From an uncultured Lacinutrix sp. (GTDB taxonomy: Bacteria > Bacteroidota > Bacteroidia > Flavobacteriales > Flavobacteriaceae): 64,000 nt of DNA. Under the pieces are notes generated by a model. It had not been told where the DNA came from. It saw only the letters and a list, made by a program, of their open reading frames with translations, and made no database searches. This document shows positions 50,115 through 58,855 of this stretch, in pieces; positions within the stretch are counted from its first letter, which is position 1, and every line of letters starts with the position of its first letter. Location: positions 62,001-126,000 of the forward strand of contig NZ_CANMSJ010000006.1 of the NCBI RefSeq assembly GCF_947500605.1, written 5' to 3'. Both the position numbers and the translations under genes were made by a program.

Positions 50115-52268
50115 TTACAAATTATCCAATTGGTTATCAGTTCCGTTTTCGCTAATAGTCCAAAAGAAACCTACAAAAAAGAATTGATCGGCTGCAGGCC
50201 TTAAAGCACGACTAGCAAAATTATTATTAATATCTGGTGTGTTTGCATATTGGTAACCGTTTACATTTTTAAAACCTAAAGCATTGTTTACAGAGAAATA
50301 TAGAATTTTCTGCGGACTTAATAAATATGCCCAATTAAGGCTTAAACTATTGTAACTTTTAGTCTTTGCGTTTAAAAAACCATCTTCGTTTGGGTTGGTG
50401 TAAGTTCTACCAGAAGCAAAAGTGTAACTAAAACCAACTTGGCTTTTCCAGTTTTCTATCCAATATTTTCCAACTACAGATATATTGTGCTTGTTTGCAA
50501 AATTAGGTTGTGCTGCTTTTGAGTAGTTTCTATAATCGCGTTCTGTATCTAAATACGAGTAACTTACCCAATAGTCTATATTTTTTATGCTTTTATTATC
50601 GCGATAAAAGAGATCTAATCCTTTAGCAAATCCGTTACCTGAATTATTATAATTAGCATCGAAACTTGTAAACTCGGTATCGTATTTAACTAGGTTATTA
50701 TAGTTTTTGTAATACGTCTCGGCTCTAAAAATCCGACCATCATTATTGTATTGGTAGTTTAAAATATAATGTTGTGTTTGCTGTGCTTCTAAATCCTGCT
50801 CGAACTTTAAAATATTAGAGTTTGGGTTTTGGTAAAAATTACCATACGCTAAAGACACTTGACTTTTAACTCCTGTTTTATAAGCTAAAGAGAATCTTGG
50901 TGCAATGGTCGCTTCTTTAAAAAGTTCGCTATATTCTGCGCGCAATCCTGCTTTTAACGCTAGCTTTTTAGAGAAAATAACATCGGCTTCTGTAAAAGCA
51001 GCAGATATATTATTTTTAAAGCCGTAATCTAAAGGTTGTATGGTTTCGTTCTGGAATACTTCGTTAAAATGGGTTGTAAAATACTCTGCACCAAAGTTTA
51101 ATTTAAAACGATTGCTAAAACTTTTGCGGAGTTTTAGTTTTGCATGGATTGAATTTTCGGTATCATCGATAGCATTGGCATCAATATTCACTTTATTTTT
51201 AGCATGTGTGTAACTGATTCCTGATTCTAGTTTCCATCTGTTTTTTAGTTTTTCGGTATAAGAACCATTAAGATAAAGATTAGAATTATCTAGTTTAAAA
51301 CGTAAACCTTCAGGATTATTAATATCCTCTTGGGTTAATTCGAAATTACTTTTATCGAAAGCTGAATACAATTTCAACATGCCATTGTTAGTTTTATATC
51401 TGTAAACTGCTTCTCCAGAAATGGTTTCGAAAGGTTTATGCCATTGGTTTCTATCGTTAAAAACAGCTTGATAAGGCGCTAAATTAATATACGATGCATT
51501 TACACTTAACGAGCTTCGCTCCCACTTTTGAGTGTTACCAAGTGTTGCACCAAGCGACATAATACCAATATCTGTTTTTTCCTGAGTAGGCTCATCGATA
51601 GTACTTAATAGCAATACACTTGATAAAGCCTGACCGTATTCTGCACTGTAACCACCTGTAGAAAAAGTAATACCATCAAATAAAAATGGTGAATAGCGTC
51701 CGCGAGTTGGCGTATTGTTTGCCGATGGTGTGTAAGGTGTAAACACACGAATACCATCTATAAATATTTGGGTTTCTTCGGCTTCACCGCCTCGTACAAA
51801 CAGTCTACCATCTTCGGCAACAGTTGTTGTACCTGGTAATGTTTGTAATGCACCAACAAAATCGCCAAGTGCACTTGCCGTAGTTACAACATCCATAGAC
51901 GTTAAAGCAGAGACTTTACTATTATCGCCAGCCGAAAACGTTCCTGCAGAAAGCACTACGGTATCAAGTGCGTTTACATCGTCTCTTAAAGTGATTTTTA
52001 GACCATTTAAAGTCGAAACGTCGCTTGACATCAAATAGGTCTCGAAAGAAATATAAGATACGGTTAGCGTTTGTGTGCCGCTTTCCGTAGTTTTAAAACT
52101 GAATTGGCCTTCTGCGTTTGTAGTGGCTCCATCGTAAGTGCCATCGAGATATACGTTGGCTCCTTCTATTGGATTGTTTTTTACGTCTGTAATCGTTCCG
52201 TTAACGATGGTTTGCGCAGAAAGCTGAAAAGTGACTAGTGTGATTAAAATGCCAATAAAAGACTTCAT
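50115..52268 (-). CDS. TonB-dependent outer membrane receptor
   Basis: This receptor has 717 residues from ATG 52268, which gives a clean signal peptide (KSFIGILITLVTFQLSAQ). A carboxypeptidase-regulatory-like domain (GTITDVKNNPIEGANVYLDG, about 22-95) is followed by the plug (GRLFVRGGEAEETQIFIDG, VFTPYTPSANNTPTRGRYSP) and the barrel. The last residues (FFVGFFWTISENG ... DNL) are unusual, as the barrel's terminal aromatic is followed by a short polar tail. No SusD, surface lipoprotein or siderophore genes are near, so the substrate is unknown. Confidence 0.9.
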   Translation of the reverse strand: MKSFIGILITLVTFQLSAQTIVNGTITDVKNNPIEGANVYLDGTYDGATTNAEGQFSFKTTESGTQTLTVSYISFETYLMSSDVSTLNGLKITLRDDVNALDTVVLSAGTFSAGDNSKVSALTSMDVVTTASALGDFVGALQTLPGTTTVAEDGRLFVRGGEAEETQIFIDGIRVFTPYTPSANNTPTRGRYSPFLFDGITFSTGGYSAEYGQALSSVLLLSTIDEPTQEKTDIGIMSLGATLGNTQKWERSSLSVNASYINLAPYQAVFNDRNQWHKPFETISGEAVYRYKTNNGMLKLYSAFDKSNFELTQEDINNPEGLRFKLDNSNLYLNGSYTEKLKNRWKLESGISYTHAKNKVNIDANAIDDTENSIHAKLKLRKSFSNRFKLNFGAEYFTTHFNEVFQNETIQPLDYGFKNNISAAFTEADVIFSKKLALKAGLRAEYSELFKEATIAPRFSLAYKTGVKSQVSLAYGNFYQNPNSNILKFEQDLEAQQTQHYILNYQYNNDGRIFRAETYYKNYNNLVKYDTEFTSFDANYNNSGNGFAKGLDLFYRDNKSIKNIDYWVSYSYLDTERDYRNYSKAAQPNFANKHNISVVGKYWIENWKSQVGFSYTFASGRTYTNPNEDGFLNAKTKSYNSLSLNWAYLLSPQKILYFSVNNALGFKNVNGYQYANTPDINNNFASRALRPAADQFFFVGFFWTISENGTDNQLDNL

Positions 52269-52373
52269 AGTTGGTTCGTTGATTTTAATTGATAGCACAA
52301 AGGTGCGTTTACACTATCGTTTTTAAAACTTATACTTACCGAACTGTCTTTTTTTTAGGCTGGAGTGTTTGTT

Positions 52374-52427
52374 GGATTCGTTGGATTGGTTGGATTGGTT
52401 GGATTGGTTGGATTGGTTGGATAATTA
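52374..52427. repeat. 9-bp tandem repeat
   Basis: Four perfect units GGATTGGTT (52383-52418) carry one diverged unit on each side. It lies upstream of the TonB receptor gene (minus). Confidence 0.9.
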
Positions 52428-52456
52428 GATTATTCGTTTGTTCGATTCCGCAATAC

Positions 52457-52530
52457 TGTCATTCCTGCGAAGGCAGGAATCTACTTTGTGTATTCAATGC
52501 TTGTGGATTCCTGCCTACGCAGGAATGACA
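52457..52530. repeat. REP-like inverted repeat, copy 1 of 4
   Basis: The left arm 52457-52481 (GTCATTCCTGCG, AGGCAGGAATC) and the right arm 52506-52530 are near-perfect complements. Copies 2-4 lie at 53971-54050, 54288-54367 and 54601-54679. Confidence 0.9.
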
Positions 52531-52579
52531 ATGTGATTGAATAGATTTTAGCGTCATTGCATAAGTAAGAACAACAAAC

Positions 52580-53854
52580 CTATTTTTTATTATAAGGCCT
52601 TATTATTAACCTTGCAGCCTTATCGAAATTAATATAATTGTAAGTCCAATTAAAAAATACAATTACTCTATTTCTAAAACCTACAAGAGACATTAGGTGT
52701 ACAAACATCCAAACAAACCAAGCAAAAAAGCCTGCAAATTTATAATGTTTTAAATCTACAACAGCTTTATTTCTACCTACGGTAGCCATAGAACCTTTGT
52801 CGTTATAGGTAAACTCTTTTAGTGGTTTATTTTCTATTAACCTTAGTATATTTTTACCTAATAGTTTTCCTTGTTGTATTGCTGGTTGTGCTACTTGTGG
52901 GTGTCCTTTTGGAAAAGCTTCGGTTTCCATTAATGCAATATCACCAAGTGCGAAAATAGAATTGTAACCTTCTACTTGGTTATATCTATTTACTTTATAA
53001 CGGTTTGAGTGTTCCATTATAACTTTTGCATCCAGGCCTTTTACTGGTCGTCCTGTTACTCCTGCTGCCCAAATTAAGGTTTCGGATTGTAAAACTAAAT
53101 CAGAATTGGTAGTTACCGTTTTACCGTCGTAATCTTTTACAAACGTGTTACAATGCACTTTAACGCCTAATTTATGTAAAAACTGTTCTGCTTTTTTAGA
53201 AGCATGCTCACTCATAGGTGGCAATACTCTTGCGTTACCTTCTAGCAAATGTATTTGCATTCTATTAGCATCTATATCTTTATAATCTCTTGGTAAGATG
53301 TGGTTTTTAAGCTCTGCAATTGCTCCTGCAAGCTCAACTCCAGTTGGTCCGCCACCAACTATTACAAAATTTAGTAATGCTTCGCGATCGGCTTTATTAT
53401 TACTTACTGCCGCACTTTCAAAATTTTGAAGGATTAAACTACGAATATTAAGTGCTTGAGGCACTTTTTTCATTGGCATACTATGAGCTTCAATTGTTTT
53501 ATTACCAAAGTAATTTGTTTTTGTTCCTGTAGCCAGTATTAAATAATCGAAAGTAAGCGTACCAATATCTGTATGGATTTCCTTTTTGTTGGCATCTATT
53601 TCTTCTACTTCCGTTAAACGGAAATAAGTATGCTTATGGTTTTTTATAATTTTTCTAAGTGGATAGGCAATAGAATCTGGTTCTAATCCTGCCGAAGACA
53701 CCTGGTATAATAAAGGCTGAAAAGTGTGGTAATTCCGTTTGTCTATTAATACTACTTGTACATTCTTGTTTGCTAAAGACTTAGCCATACTTACACCTGC
53801 AAAACCGCCACCTACAATGACAACTCTGGGTAATTTAGATTCTGGAATATTCAT
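52580..53854 (-). CDS. ndh: Type II NADH dehydrogenase (NDH-2)-like FAD oxidoreductase
   Basis: This is a 424-residue flavoprotein. The FAD Rossmann motif GGGFAGVSMAKSL starts at residue 15, then NYHTFQPLLYQVSSAGLEPDSI, the NAD motif VIVGGGPTGVELAGAI near 172 and the second FAD motif SIFALGDIAL near 305. A hydrophobic C-terminal segment (FAGFFAWFVWMFVHLMSLVGF) anchors it to the membrane. The protein passes electrons from NADH to quinone without pumping protons. It is a single gene flanked by REP-like repeats. Confidence 0.88.
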   Translation of the reverse strand: MNIPESKLPRVVIVGGGFAGVSMAKSLANKNVQVVLIDKRNYHTFQPLLYQVSSAGLEPDSIAYPLRKIIKNHKHTYFRLTEVEEIDANKKEIHTDIGTLTFDYLILATGTKTNYFGNKTIEAHSMPMKKVPQALNIRSLILQNFESAAVSNNKADREALLNFVIVGGGPTGVELAGAIAELKNHILPRDYKDIDANRMQIHLLEGNARVLPPMSEHASKKAEQFLHKLGVKVHCNTFVKDYDGKTVTTNSDLVLQSETLIWAAGVTGRPVKGLDAKVIMEHSNRYKVNRYNQVEGYNSIFALGDIALMETEAFPKGHPQVAQPAIQQGKLLGKNILRLIENKPLKEFTYNDKGSMATVGRNKAVVDLKHYKFAGFFAWFVWMFVHLMSLVGFRNRVIVFFNWTYNYINFDKAARLIIRPYNKK

Positions 53855-53939
53855 AAAGTAAGATAATAAAAATAGAGAATCAAAGATACGGTTTACTGCT
53901 TACAAAGACTATTGATTGTAGGTTAAACAAATGGTTAAA

Positions 53940-54680
53940 TAGATTATTCGATTGTTGGATTCCGCGATACTGTCATTCCTGCGCAGGCAGGAATCTATTA
54001 TTCTTTTTTACTTCTCTTTATTGTGAATTCCTGCCTGCGCAGGAATGACAATATGGTTGAATAAATTTTAGCGTAATTAATTTTTAATATTGAATTAGTT
54101 GACGGATGGATACAATCGATTATTAGATTACTCGACTTGCTGGATTGTTAGATTAGTTCGATTCTACTTGTCAATGTGAGGAGAGACGAAGGAACGACGT
54201 GGCAATCTTTTGTTGAATTATTGTTTTTTTTGGGGACTTTTGGATTACTCGCTTGTTCGATTGTTGAATACTTCGATTCCGCAGTACTGTCATTCCTGCG
54301 AAGGCAGGAATCTACTATTCTTCTTTACTACTCTTTATTATGGATTCTTGCCTTCGCACGAATGACAATGTGGTTGAATAGATTTTAGCGTAATGAATTA
54401 GTATTTTATTAGTTGATGGATAGATACAATCGATTATTAGATTACTCGACTTGTTGGATTGTTAGATTAGCTCGATTCTACTTGTCATTGTGAGGAGAGA
54501 CGAAGGAACGACGTGGCAATCTTTTGTTGAATTATTGTTTTTTTGGAGACTTTTGGATTACTCGCTTGCTCTATTATTGAATACTTCGATTCCGTAATAC
54601 TGTCATTCCTGCGAAGGCAGGAATCTACTATTCTTTTTACTTCTCTTTATTATGGATTACAGCATGCTCAGGAATGATAA
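53940..54680. repeat. Repeat cluster: three REP-like hairpins in tandemly duplicated spacers
   Basis: REP-like hairpins lie at 53971-54050, 54288-54367 and 54601-54679. The sequence between them (including CGATTATTAGATTACTCGAC and TGTGAGGAGAGACGAAGG) is duplicated with a period of about 314 bases. Short frames through it are by-products of the repeats. No gene is seen in the 870 bases from 53855 to 54724. Confidence 0.9.
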
Positions 54681-54724
54681 AGCATTTTAAATTACATACT
54701 TTTACATAACTCAAACCAACTTTA

Positions 54725-55408
54725 ATGAAATCAACCTCATCATTTTTCTTTTACATTGTATTTGCCATTATTGTTTTATTTGAAACACTACTTGCTAATT
54801 GGCTAAACCTAGATTGGATACATTACATATCTAAACCATTAGTTGTAATTAGCCTTATTCTGTTTTACAAAAAACATAGTAAACTATTAAATACAAACAT
54901 TAGAATACTTACAATTCTAGCATTGGTATTTTCGTTATTTGGTGACGTGCTTTTATTGTATGTTAATCATTCTCAATATTTTTTTATATCGGGATTAATT
55001 GCTTTTTTAATAGCTCACATTTTCTATTGCTTAGTATTTTTAAAACATAGAAATAAAAGCAAAAGTCCTTATGGTTTTATTGCATTACTTTTAGTTTATG
55101 CATTAGGATTATTTTGGTTATTAAAATCGGGATTAAACAATTTATTAATTCCTGTAATTTTATACATGTTTGTAATTTTAGCAATGGCAACTTTTGCATA
55201 TTTAAGGCATGGAAAAGTTAATGTGCAAAGTTATAATTTGGTGTTTTATGGCGCGTTGGTTTTTATGATTTCGGATAGCCTTTTAGCACTTAATAAATTT
55301 TATTTATCATTACCATTTGCAGATTTTAGTATTATGTTTACTTATGCTTTGGCACAATTACTTATTGTTAAAGGCTTACTATCTCAAGACAAAGAAGAAA
55401 CACTATAG
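54725..55408 (+). CDS. YhhN/TMEM86-family lysoplasmalogenase-like membrane protein
   Basis: This is a 227-residue integral membrane protein with about eight helices. The early KPLVVISLILFYKKH, then LVFSLFGDVLLL and ISGLIAFLIAHIFYCLVF with the family's Asp and His, and FYGALVFMISDSLLALNKF with the late Asp/Ser-Asp pair fit the YhhN (TMEM86) family, whose eukaryotic member hydrolyses the vinyl ether bond of lysoplasmalogen. Substrate in this organism is unknown. It is a single gene. Confidence 0.85.
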   Translation: MKSTSSFFFYIVFAIIVLFETLLANWLNLDWIHYISKPLVVISLILFYKKHSKLLNTNIRILTILALVFSLFGDVLLLYVNHSQYFFISGLIAFLIAHIFYCLVFLKHRNKSKSPYGFIALLLVYALGLFWLLKSGLNNLLIPVILYMFVILAMATFAYLRHGKVNVQSYNLVFYGALVFMISDSLLALNKFYLSLPFADFSIMFTYALAQLLIVKGLLSQDKEETL

Positions 55409-55507
55409 AGAACGCCTATACAAACAATTAACACAAATACAATCAGACTATTAACCTCATTACATAAAGCTTTAATTTAATACTAAACCCCAAATTTATG
55501 ATGATTT

Positions 55508-55584
55508 GCGTTAGGGATTGTAGCGGCATCCTTTTGTTTTTTTCGACAAAAGATATAGCGTAAAGCCCGACCTTTAGGTAACGC
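55508..55584. repeat. Interspersed repeat (copy 2 of 2 in window)
   Basis: Same element and orientation as 34060-34135: GCGTTA start, GCGGCATCCTTTTG, inner hairpin with GACAAAAGATATAGCG, and TAACGC end. Confidence 0.8.
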
Positions 55585-55603
55585 CCAAAAAAATAATATT
55601 ATA

Positions 55604-55611
55604 TATTTTTG
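55604..55611 (+). promoter_or_regulatory. Predicted -7 box of the second ECF operon
   Basis: TATTTTTG fits TAnnTTTG and lies 50 bases before the sigma factor start. There is no TTTG at the usual spacing. Confidence 0.4.
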
Positions 55612-55660
55612 TAACAAATTATATTTTTAAACTACTTATATAGTAACCTAACCAAAAACA

Positions 55661-56155
55661 TTGAATAAAGAACTCGAACATAGTTTTGTAGAACTGCTGG
55701 AAAAACACCAGAACATCGTACACAAAGTCTGTAGATTATACACCAATAATTACGACGCGCACAACGATTTGTTTCAGGAAATTACTATCCAGTTATGGAG
55801 AGCTTACCCGAAATTTCGTGGTGATGCAAAGTTTAGTACGTGGATGTATCGTGTGGGTTTAAATACCGCAATTACACTTTACAGAAAGTCTAAACGTACT
55901 ATAAAAACAACCGAGTTTGATACTGTGCAGTTTAAAATTAAGGCTGAGGATTATGATGATACTGAGGAGCAGCAATTAAAATTACTATACAGTGCTGTTC
56001 ACCAATTAAATGATATTGAAAAAGCGTTAGTTTTCTTGTATTTAGAAGACAAAAACTACAAAGAGATTAGTGAAACAATGGGTATTACTGAAGTAAATGC
56101 CAGAGTGAAGATGAATAGAGTGAAAACGAAGTTAAGAACCATTTTAAATCCGTAA
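55661..56155 (+). CDS. ECF-type RNA polymerase sigma factor
   Basis: This 164-residue protein starts at TTG 55661; no nearby ATG in frame leaves region 2 intact. Region 2: VCRLYTNNYDAHNDLFQEI with WRAYPKFRGDAKFSTWMYRV after it. Region 4: LFLYLEDKNYKEISETMGI and NARVKMNRVKTKLRTIL. It is followed two bases after its stop by a membrane protein gene in the position of an anti-sigma factor. Confidence 0.9.
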   Translation: MNKELEHSFVELLEKHQNIVHKVCRLYTNNYDAHNDLFQEITIQLWRAYPKFRGDAKFSTWMYRVGLNTAITLYRKSKRTIKTTEFDTVQFKIKAEDYDDTEEQQLKLLYSAVHQLNDIEKALVFLYLEDKNYKEISETMGITEVNARVKMNRVKTKLRTILNP

Positions 56156-56157
56156 TT

Positions 56158-56802
56158 ATGGATGAATTAGAATTATTAAAGAAAGATTGGCAGAAGGAGG
56201 ATAACAAAGATTTTCCTGTTTTGAGCTATAAAGAAATATACAAGATGATATTAAAAAAATCGTCTTCGATAGTGAAGTGGATTTTTATTATTAGTCTACT
56301 TGAACTGGTGTTTTGGCTTGCACTGTCGTTTATTTTTAAAGCGACGAGTAAAAATGATCAAATTACAGATCTTGAATCTACTACTGTTTTTATAGTTTTA
56401 TCTGTAATATCTTATGCTGTATTAGTGTACTTTTTCTACAGGTTTTATATGAATTATAAAACGATAAATAGCACGGATAACGCCTCTACTTTAATGAAAA
56501 ACATTTTAAAGACTAGACGTACCGTTAAACAATATGTGTTCTTTAATCTTGGTTATTTAGTGCTTAGTATGGCTATTCTATTGCCATACATTCTAGATCA
56601 CGATCCTAAAACAAAAACAATTATAGAAAGTGCCACTGCTAATGGAGACCTCTTTAAGTTTTACTCTGCAATGATTGTAGGTACCGTATTAATTGTTGGT
56701 ATAGTTATAGTAATTTTACTTTTATTTTATTGGTTAATTTATGGTATTCTTTTAAAACGATTAAACCATAATTATAACGAATTAAAGAAACTAGAAGTTT
56801 AA
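56158..56802 (+). CDS. Membrane protein in anti-sigma position
   Basis: This is a 214-residue protein with a cytosolic N-terminal ~40 residues (ELELLKKDWQKEDNKDFPVLSY) and four hydrophobic segments (WIFIISLLELVFWLALSFI, TVFIVLSVISYAVLVYFFY, YVFFNLGYLVLSMAILLPYI, AMIVGTVLIVGIVIVILLLF). It lies two bases after the ECF sigma gene. The short cytosolic head before the first helix is what an anti-sigma factor needs, but no known anti-sigma domain is recognised, so the role is inferred from position. Confidence 0.65.
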   Translation: MDELELLKKDWQKEDNKDFPVLSYKEIYKMILKKSSSIVKWIFIISLLELVFWLALSFIFKATSKNDQITDLESTTVFIVLSVISYAVLVYFFYRFYMNYKTINSTDNASTLMKNILKTRRTVKQYVFFNLGYLVLSMAILLPYILDHDPKTKTIIESATANGDLFKFYSAMIVGTVLIVGIVIVILLLFYWLIYGILLKRLNHNYNELKKLEV

Positions 56803-56806
56803 GTTT

Positions 56807-57286
56807 ATGATAAATAAAACCATTCTTTTTCTTAAAAATTTAGCTTCTAACAGTAATAGTAAGAAAGAGATTAAGACATACAATCGTTTTATTTATATAC
56901 TAAAGGATATAGAGCGTAGAGACTTAACAGATGTTGATAAACACGCTATAGAAACAGAATTGGCTATTATAAATCCTGAAGCTAATACTGATGACTTTAA
57001 AACCTTAAAAAAGAAATTTAATGCTTTTATGTGTTTTGCTAAGAAGAAACTAAATTTAACTTCTGAAGGGCATTACATGTCGCTTGGAATGACTTTAGGT
57101 CTCTCTATTGGCATGGCTTTAGGAATGTGTTTTGGTATTCCTTTTAGCGAAGACAAAAGCCTGGGCGTAGTTTTTGGGATGAATATAGGTATGATAATTG
57201 GCATGGCCTTAGGTATGGCCATTGGAGCCTACAAAGACCAAGAAGCTAAGAAAAAAGACACCATTTTAAACAGTAAAGCTTCTTAA
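56807..57286 (+). CDS. Membrane protein with Gly/Met-rich helices, third gene of the ECF operon
   Basis: This is a 159-residue protein. The first ~85 residues are charged and helical (YNRFIYILKDIERRDLTDVD). The second part has two Gly-zipper-like hydrophobic stretches (LGMTLGLSIGMALGMCFGIP and GVVFGMNIGMIIGMALGMAIG), repeats of a GM[AT]LG-type motif, likely a tightly packed helical hairpin. The last codons and the stop lie within a 21-bp perfect hairpin. The function is unknown. It follows the previous gene by 4 bases. Confidence 0.65.
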   Translation: MINKTILFLKNLASNSNSKKEIKTYNRFIYILKDIERRDLTDVDKHAIETELAIINPEANTDDFKTLKKKFNAFMCFAKKKLNLTSEGHYMSLGMTLGLSIGMALGMCFGIPFSEDKSLGVVFGMNIGMIIGMALGMAIGAYKDQEAKKKDTILNSKAS

Positions 57287-57311
57287 GTTATTAAGAAGCT
57301 TTACTGTTTAA
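57266..57311. other. 21-bp perfect hairpin containing a stop codon
   Basis: Arms 57266-57286 and 57291-57311 are exact complements with a 4-base loop. The left arm is the last six codons plus the TAA of the ECF-operon gene. No T run follows, so it is not a standard terminator. Confidence 0.85.
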
Positions 57312-57360
57312 GTATAAAATGTTTTTGCTTTAAATTTTTATAAAATTCTTTTAAAACTTA

Positions 57361-58167
57361 TTACTCTCCAAGCCACTCACGTTGCTTATTAAGCTCTTCT
57401 TGAGCCAATAATTCTTTTTGGGAAATAACTTTTAAAAATGAAGGATGTTGCTCGATAGCGTATTCTATTTTTTCTACAATACTTGCTATAGATTCGTTTT
57501 CGTAATCAATTTCTAAAGGCTTTTTAATTTCGAAAGTTTGATACACGTTTTTCTTTTTAATACGTAATCCTTTTTTATCGAAAGAGCGTCTAAAACCATC
57601 TATTACTATAGGTACTACAATAGGCTTATAACGCTTAATAATATGTGCAGTTCCTTTACGAATAGGTTTAAATGGTGTTGTTGTACCTTGTGGAAAAGTA
57701 ACCACCCAACCATCGTCTAAGGCTTTTGATATGGCAGAAATGTCACTCATTTTAACCTGTCTGTTAATATTTTCTCCTTTACTTCTCCAAGTACGCTCTA
57801 TACTAATAGAACCTGTATAAGCAAATATTTTTGGTAGTAAACCAGATTTCATAGTTTCTTTTGCCGCTACATAATACATGTTTAGCTTAGGATGCCATAA
57901 ATAACCTACGTTTTTAATAGAGTCATCCCTATTGCTTAAACTCGCATTAAAAACATGAAACATAGATATTACATCTGCAAAGTATGTTTGATGATTAGAT
58001 ATAAAAAGGACGTTAGTATCTGGTAAGTCTTTTATAATTTCGGAACCTTCAATTTGCAATTCATTAAAGCCACGAAAACGCCTGTGTGTAAGCACACCAA
58101 GAATTCTAATTAGCCACTTTTTTACAAATAATATATGTCCGAAAGGATTTCGTTTAAATAAACCCAT
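57361..58167 (-). CDS. 1-acyl-sn-glycerol-3-phosphate acyltransferase (PlsC-like)
   Basis: This is a 268-residue membrane-associated acyltransferase of phospholipid synthesis. Motif I is NHQTYFADV near residue 58 (one residue longer between His and Asp than the usual HX4D), motif II is near SIERTW, motif III FPQGTTTPFKPIRKGTA near 160 with Gln where many have Glu, and motif IV VVPIVIDGFRRSF. These deviations leave the assignment at family level; it may act on another acceptor. It follows the Nudix gene on the minus strand by about 44 bases. Confidence 0.8.
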   Translation of the reverse strand: MGLFKRNPFGHILFVKKWLIRILGVLTHRRFRGFNELQIEGSEIIKDLPDTNVLFISNHQTYFADVISMFHVFNASLSNRDDSIKNVGYLWHPKLNMYYVAAKETMKSGLLPKIFAYTGSISIERTWRSKGENINRQVKMSDISAISKALDDGWVVTFPQGTTTPFKPIRKGTAHIIKRYKPIVVPIVIDGFRRSFDKKGLRIKKKNVYQTFEIKKPLEIDYENESIASIVEKIEYAIEQHPSFLKVISQKELLAQEELNKQREWLGE

Positions 58168-58211
58168 AATTTTTTTTAGTTCTTAGGATTAACAAATGTA
58201 GCGAAATACAA

Positions 58212-58853
58212 CTATTTAAAGGTAGCCTTTAACAAGTCTTTCACTTCACTTAACATCATAGCTGTTGCTCCCCAAACCAAATGATTATTTAAATTATAAG
58301 CTGGAACACTCACTTTTAGACCGTTAGCAAGCGTTACTATTTTTGTAGTTATTATTTTTTCGTTTAAAAAATCGCTAAGTTTTATTTCTAAAAGATCTTC
58401 TACCTCTGTGTCTTGCTTAATAAACTCTGGTGTATTTTCTACAAAACCCAAAAATGGTTTAACATAAAAATTACTTGGCGGAATATACATTTGAGTCAAT
58501 TCTTTTAAAACAGTAATAGTATTTTGCTTTACTCCTATTTCCTCCTCTGTCTCACGTAAAGCCGCTTGCTTGTTGGTTTCGTTAGCTTCTAATTTTCCAC
58601 CAGGAAAACCTACTTGTGCAGAATGGACGCCTTTATACGTTTTTCTTAAAATTAAAATAAGATAAGTTTCTCCTTCGCTATTTGGATAAAACAAAGCCAT
58701 TACAGCACTTTTTCTTGCTTTTTTTATTCTTTCTGCTTGCTGCTTAATTAAATCTCCTCTGTAAGGAGGCGACATTTTAAACTGTGAGGTTTCGGCTGGC
58801 AGCGGTAAATTTTCTATTTTTACGATAGATTTTAAAAACGATTCAAATTTCAT
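58212..58853 (-). CDS. CoA pyrophosphatase (Nudix hydrolase)
   Basis: This is a 213-residue Nudix hydrolase of the CoA diphosphatase group. The box GGKLEANETNKQAALRETEEE with IGV after it is intact, and the CoA-type pre-box sequence (LILRKTYKGVHSAQVGFPGGK) precedes it. It presumably cleaves CoA or oxidised CoA to phosphopantetheine. The start codon is only two bases from the start of the divergent cyclophilin gene, so the promoters must lie in each other's coding region or one start is misplaced. Confidence 0.88.
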   Translation of the reverse strand: MKFESFLKSIVKIENLPLPAETSQFKMSPPYRGDLIKQQAERIKKARKSAVMALFYPNSEGETYLILILRKTYKGVHSAQVGFPGGKLEANETNKQAALRETEEEIGVKQNTITVLKELTQMYIPPSNFYVKPFLGFVENTPEFIKQDTEVEDLLEIKLSDFLNEKIITTKIVTLANGLKVSVPAYNLNNHLVWGATAMMLSEVKDLLKATFK

Positions 58854-58855
58854 TT

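Noticed and set aside
52289-52528. Plus-strand frame with a WIG-type repeated peptide
   Set aside because: It is the translation of the 9-bp tandem repeat and a REP-like hairpin; no export signal, no start context, and it overlaps the receptor promoter region.
54176-54388. Plus-strand 70-residue frame in the repeat cluster
   Set aside because: It lies wholly in duplicated REP sequence; the second copy of the repeat does not keep the frame as a gene would.
53940-54680. Repeat cluster considered as a CRISPR array
   Set aside because: Repeats are long palindromes with a 314-base period and the spacers are themselves copies; no cas genes are near.
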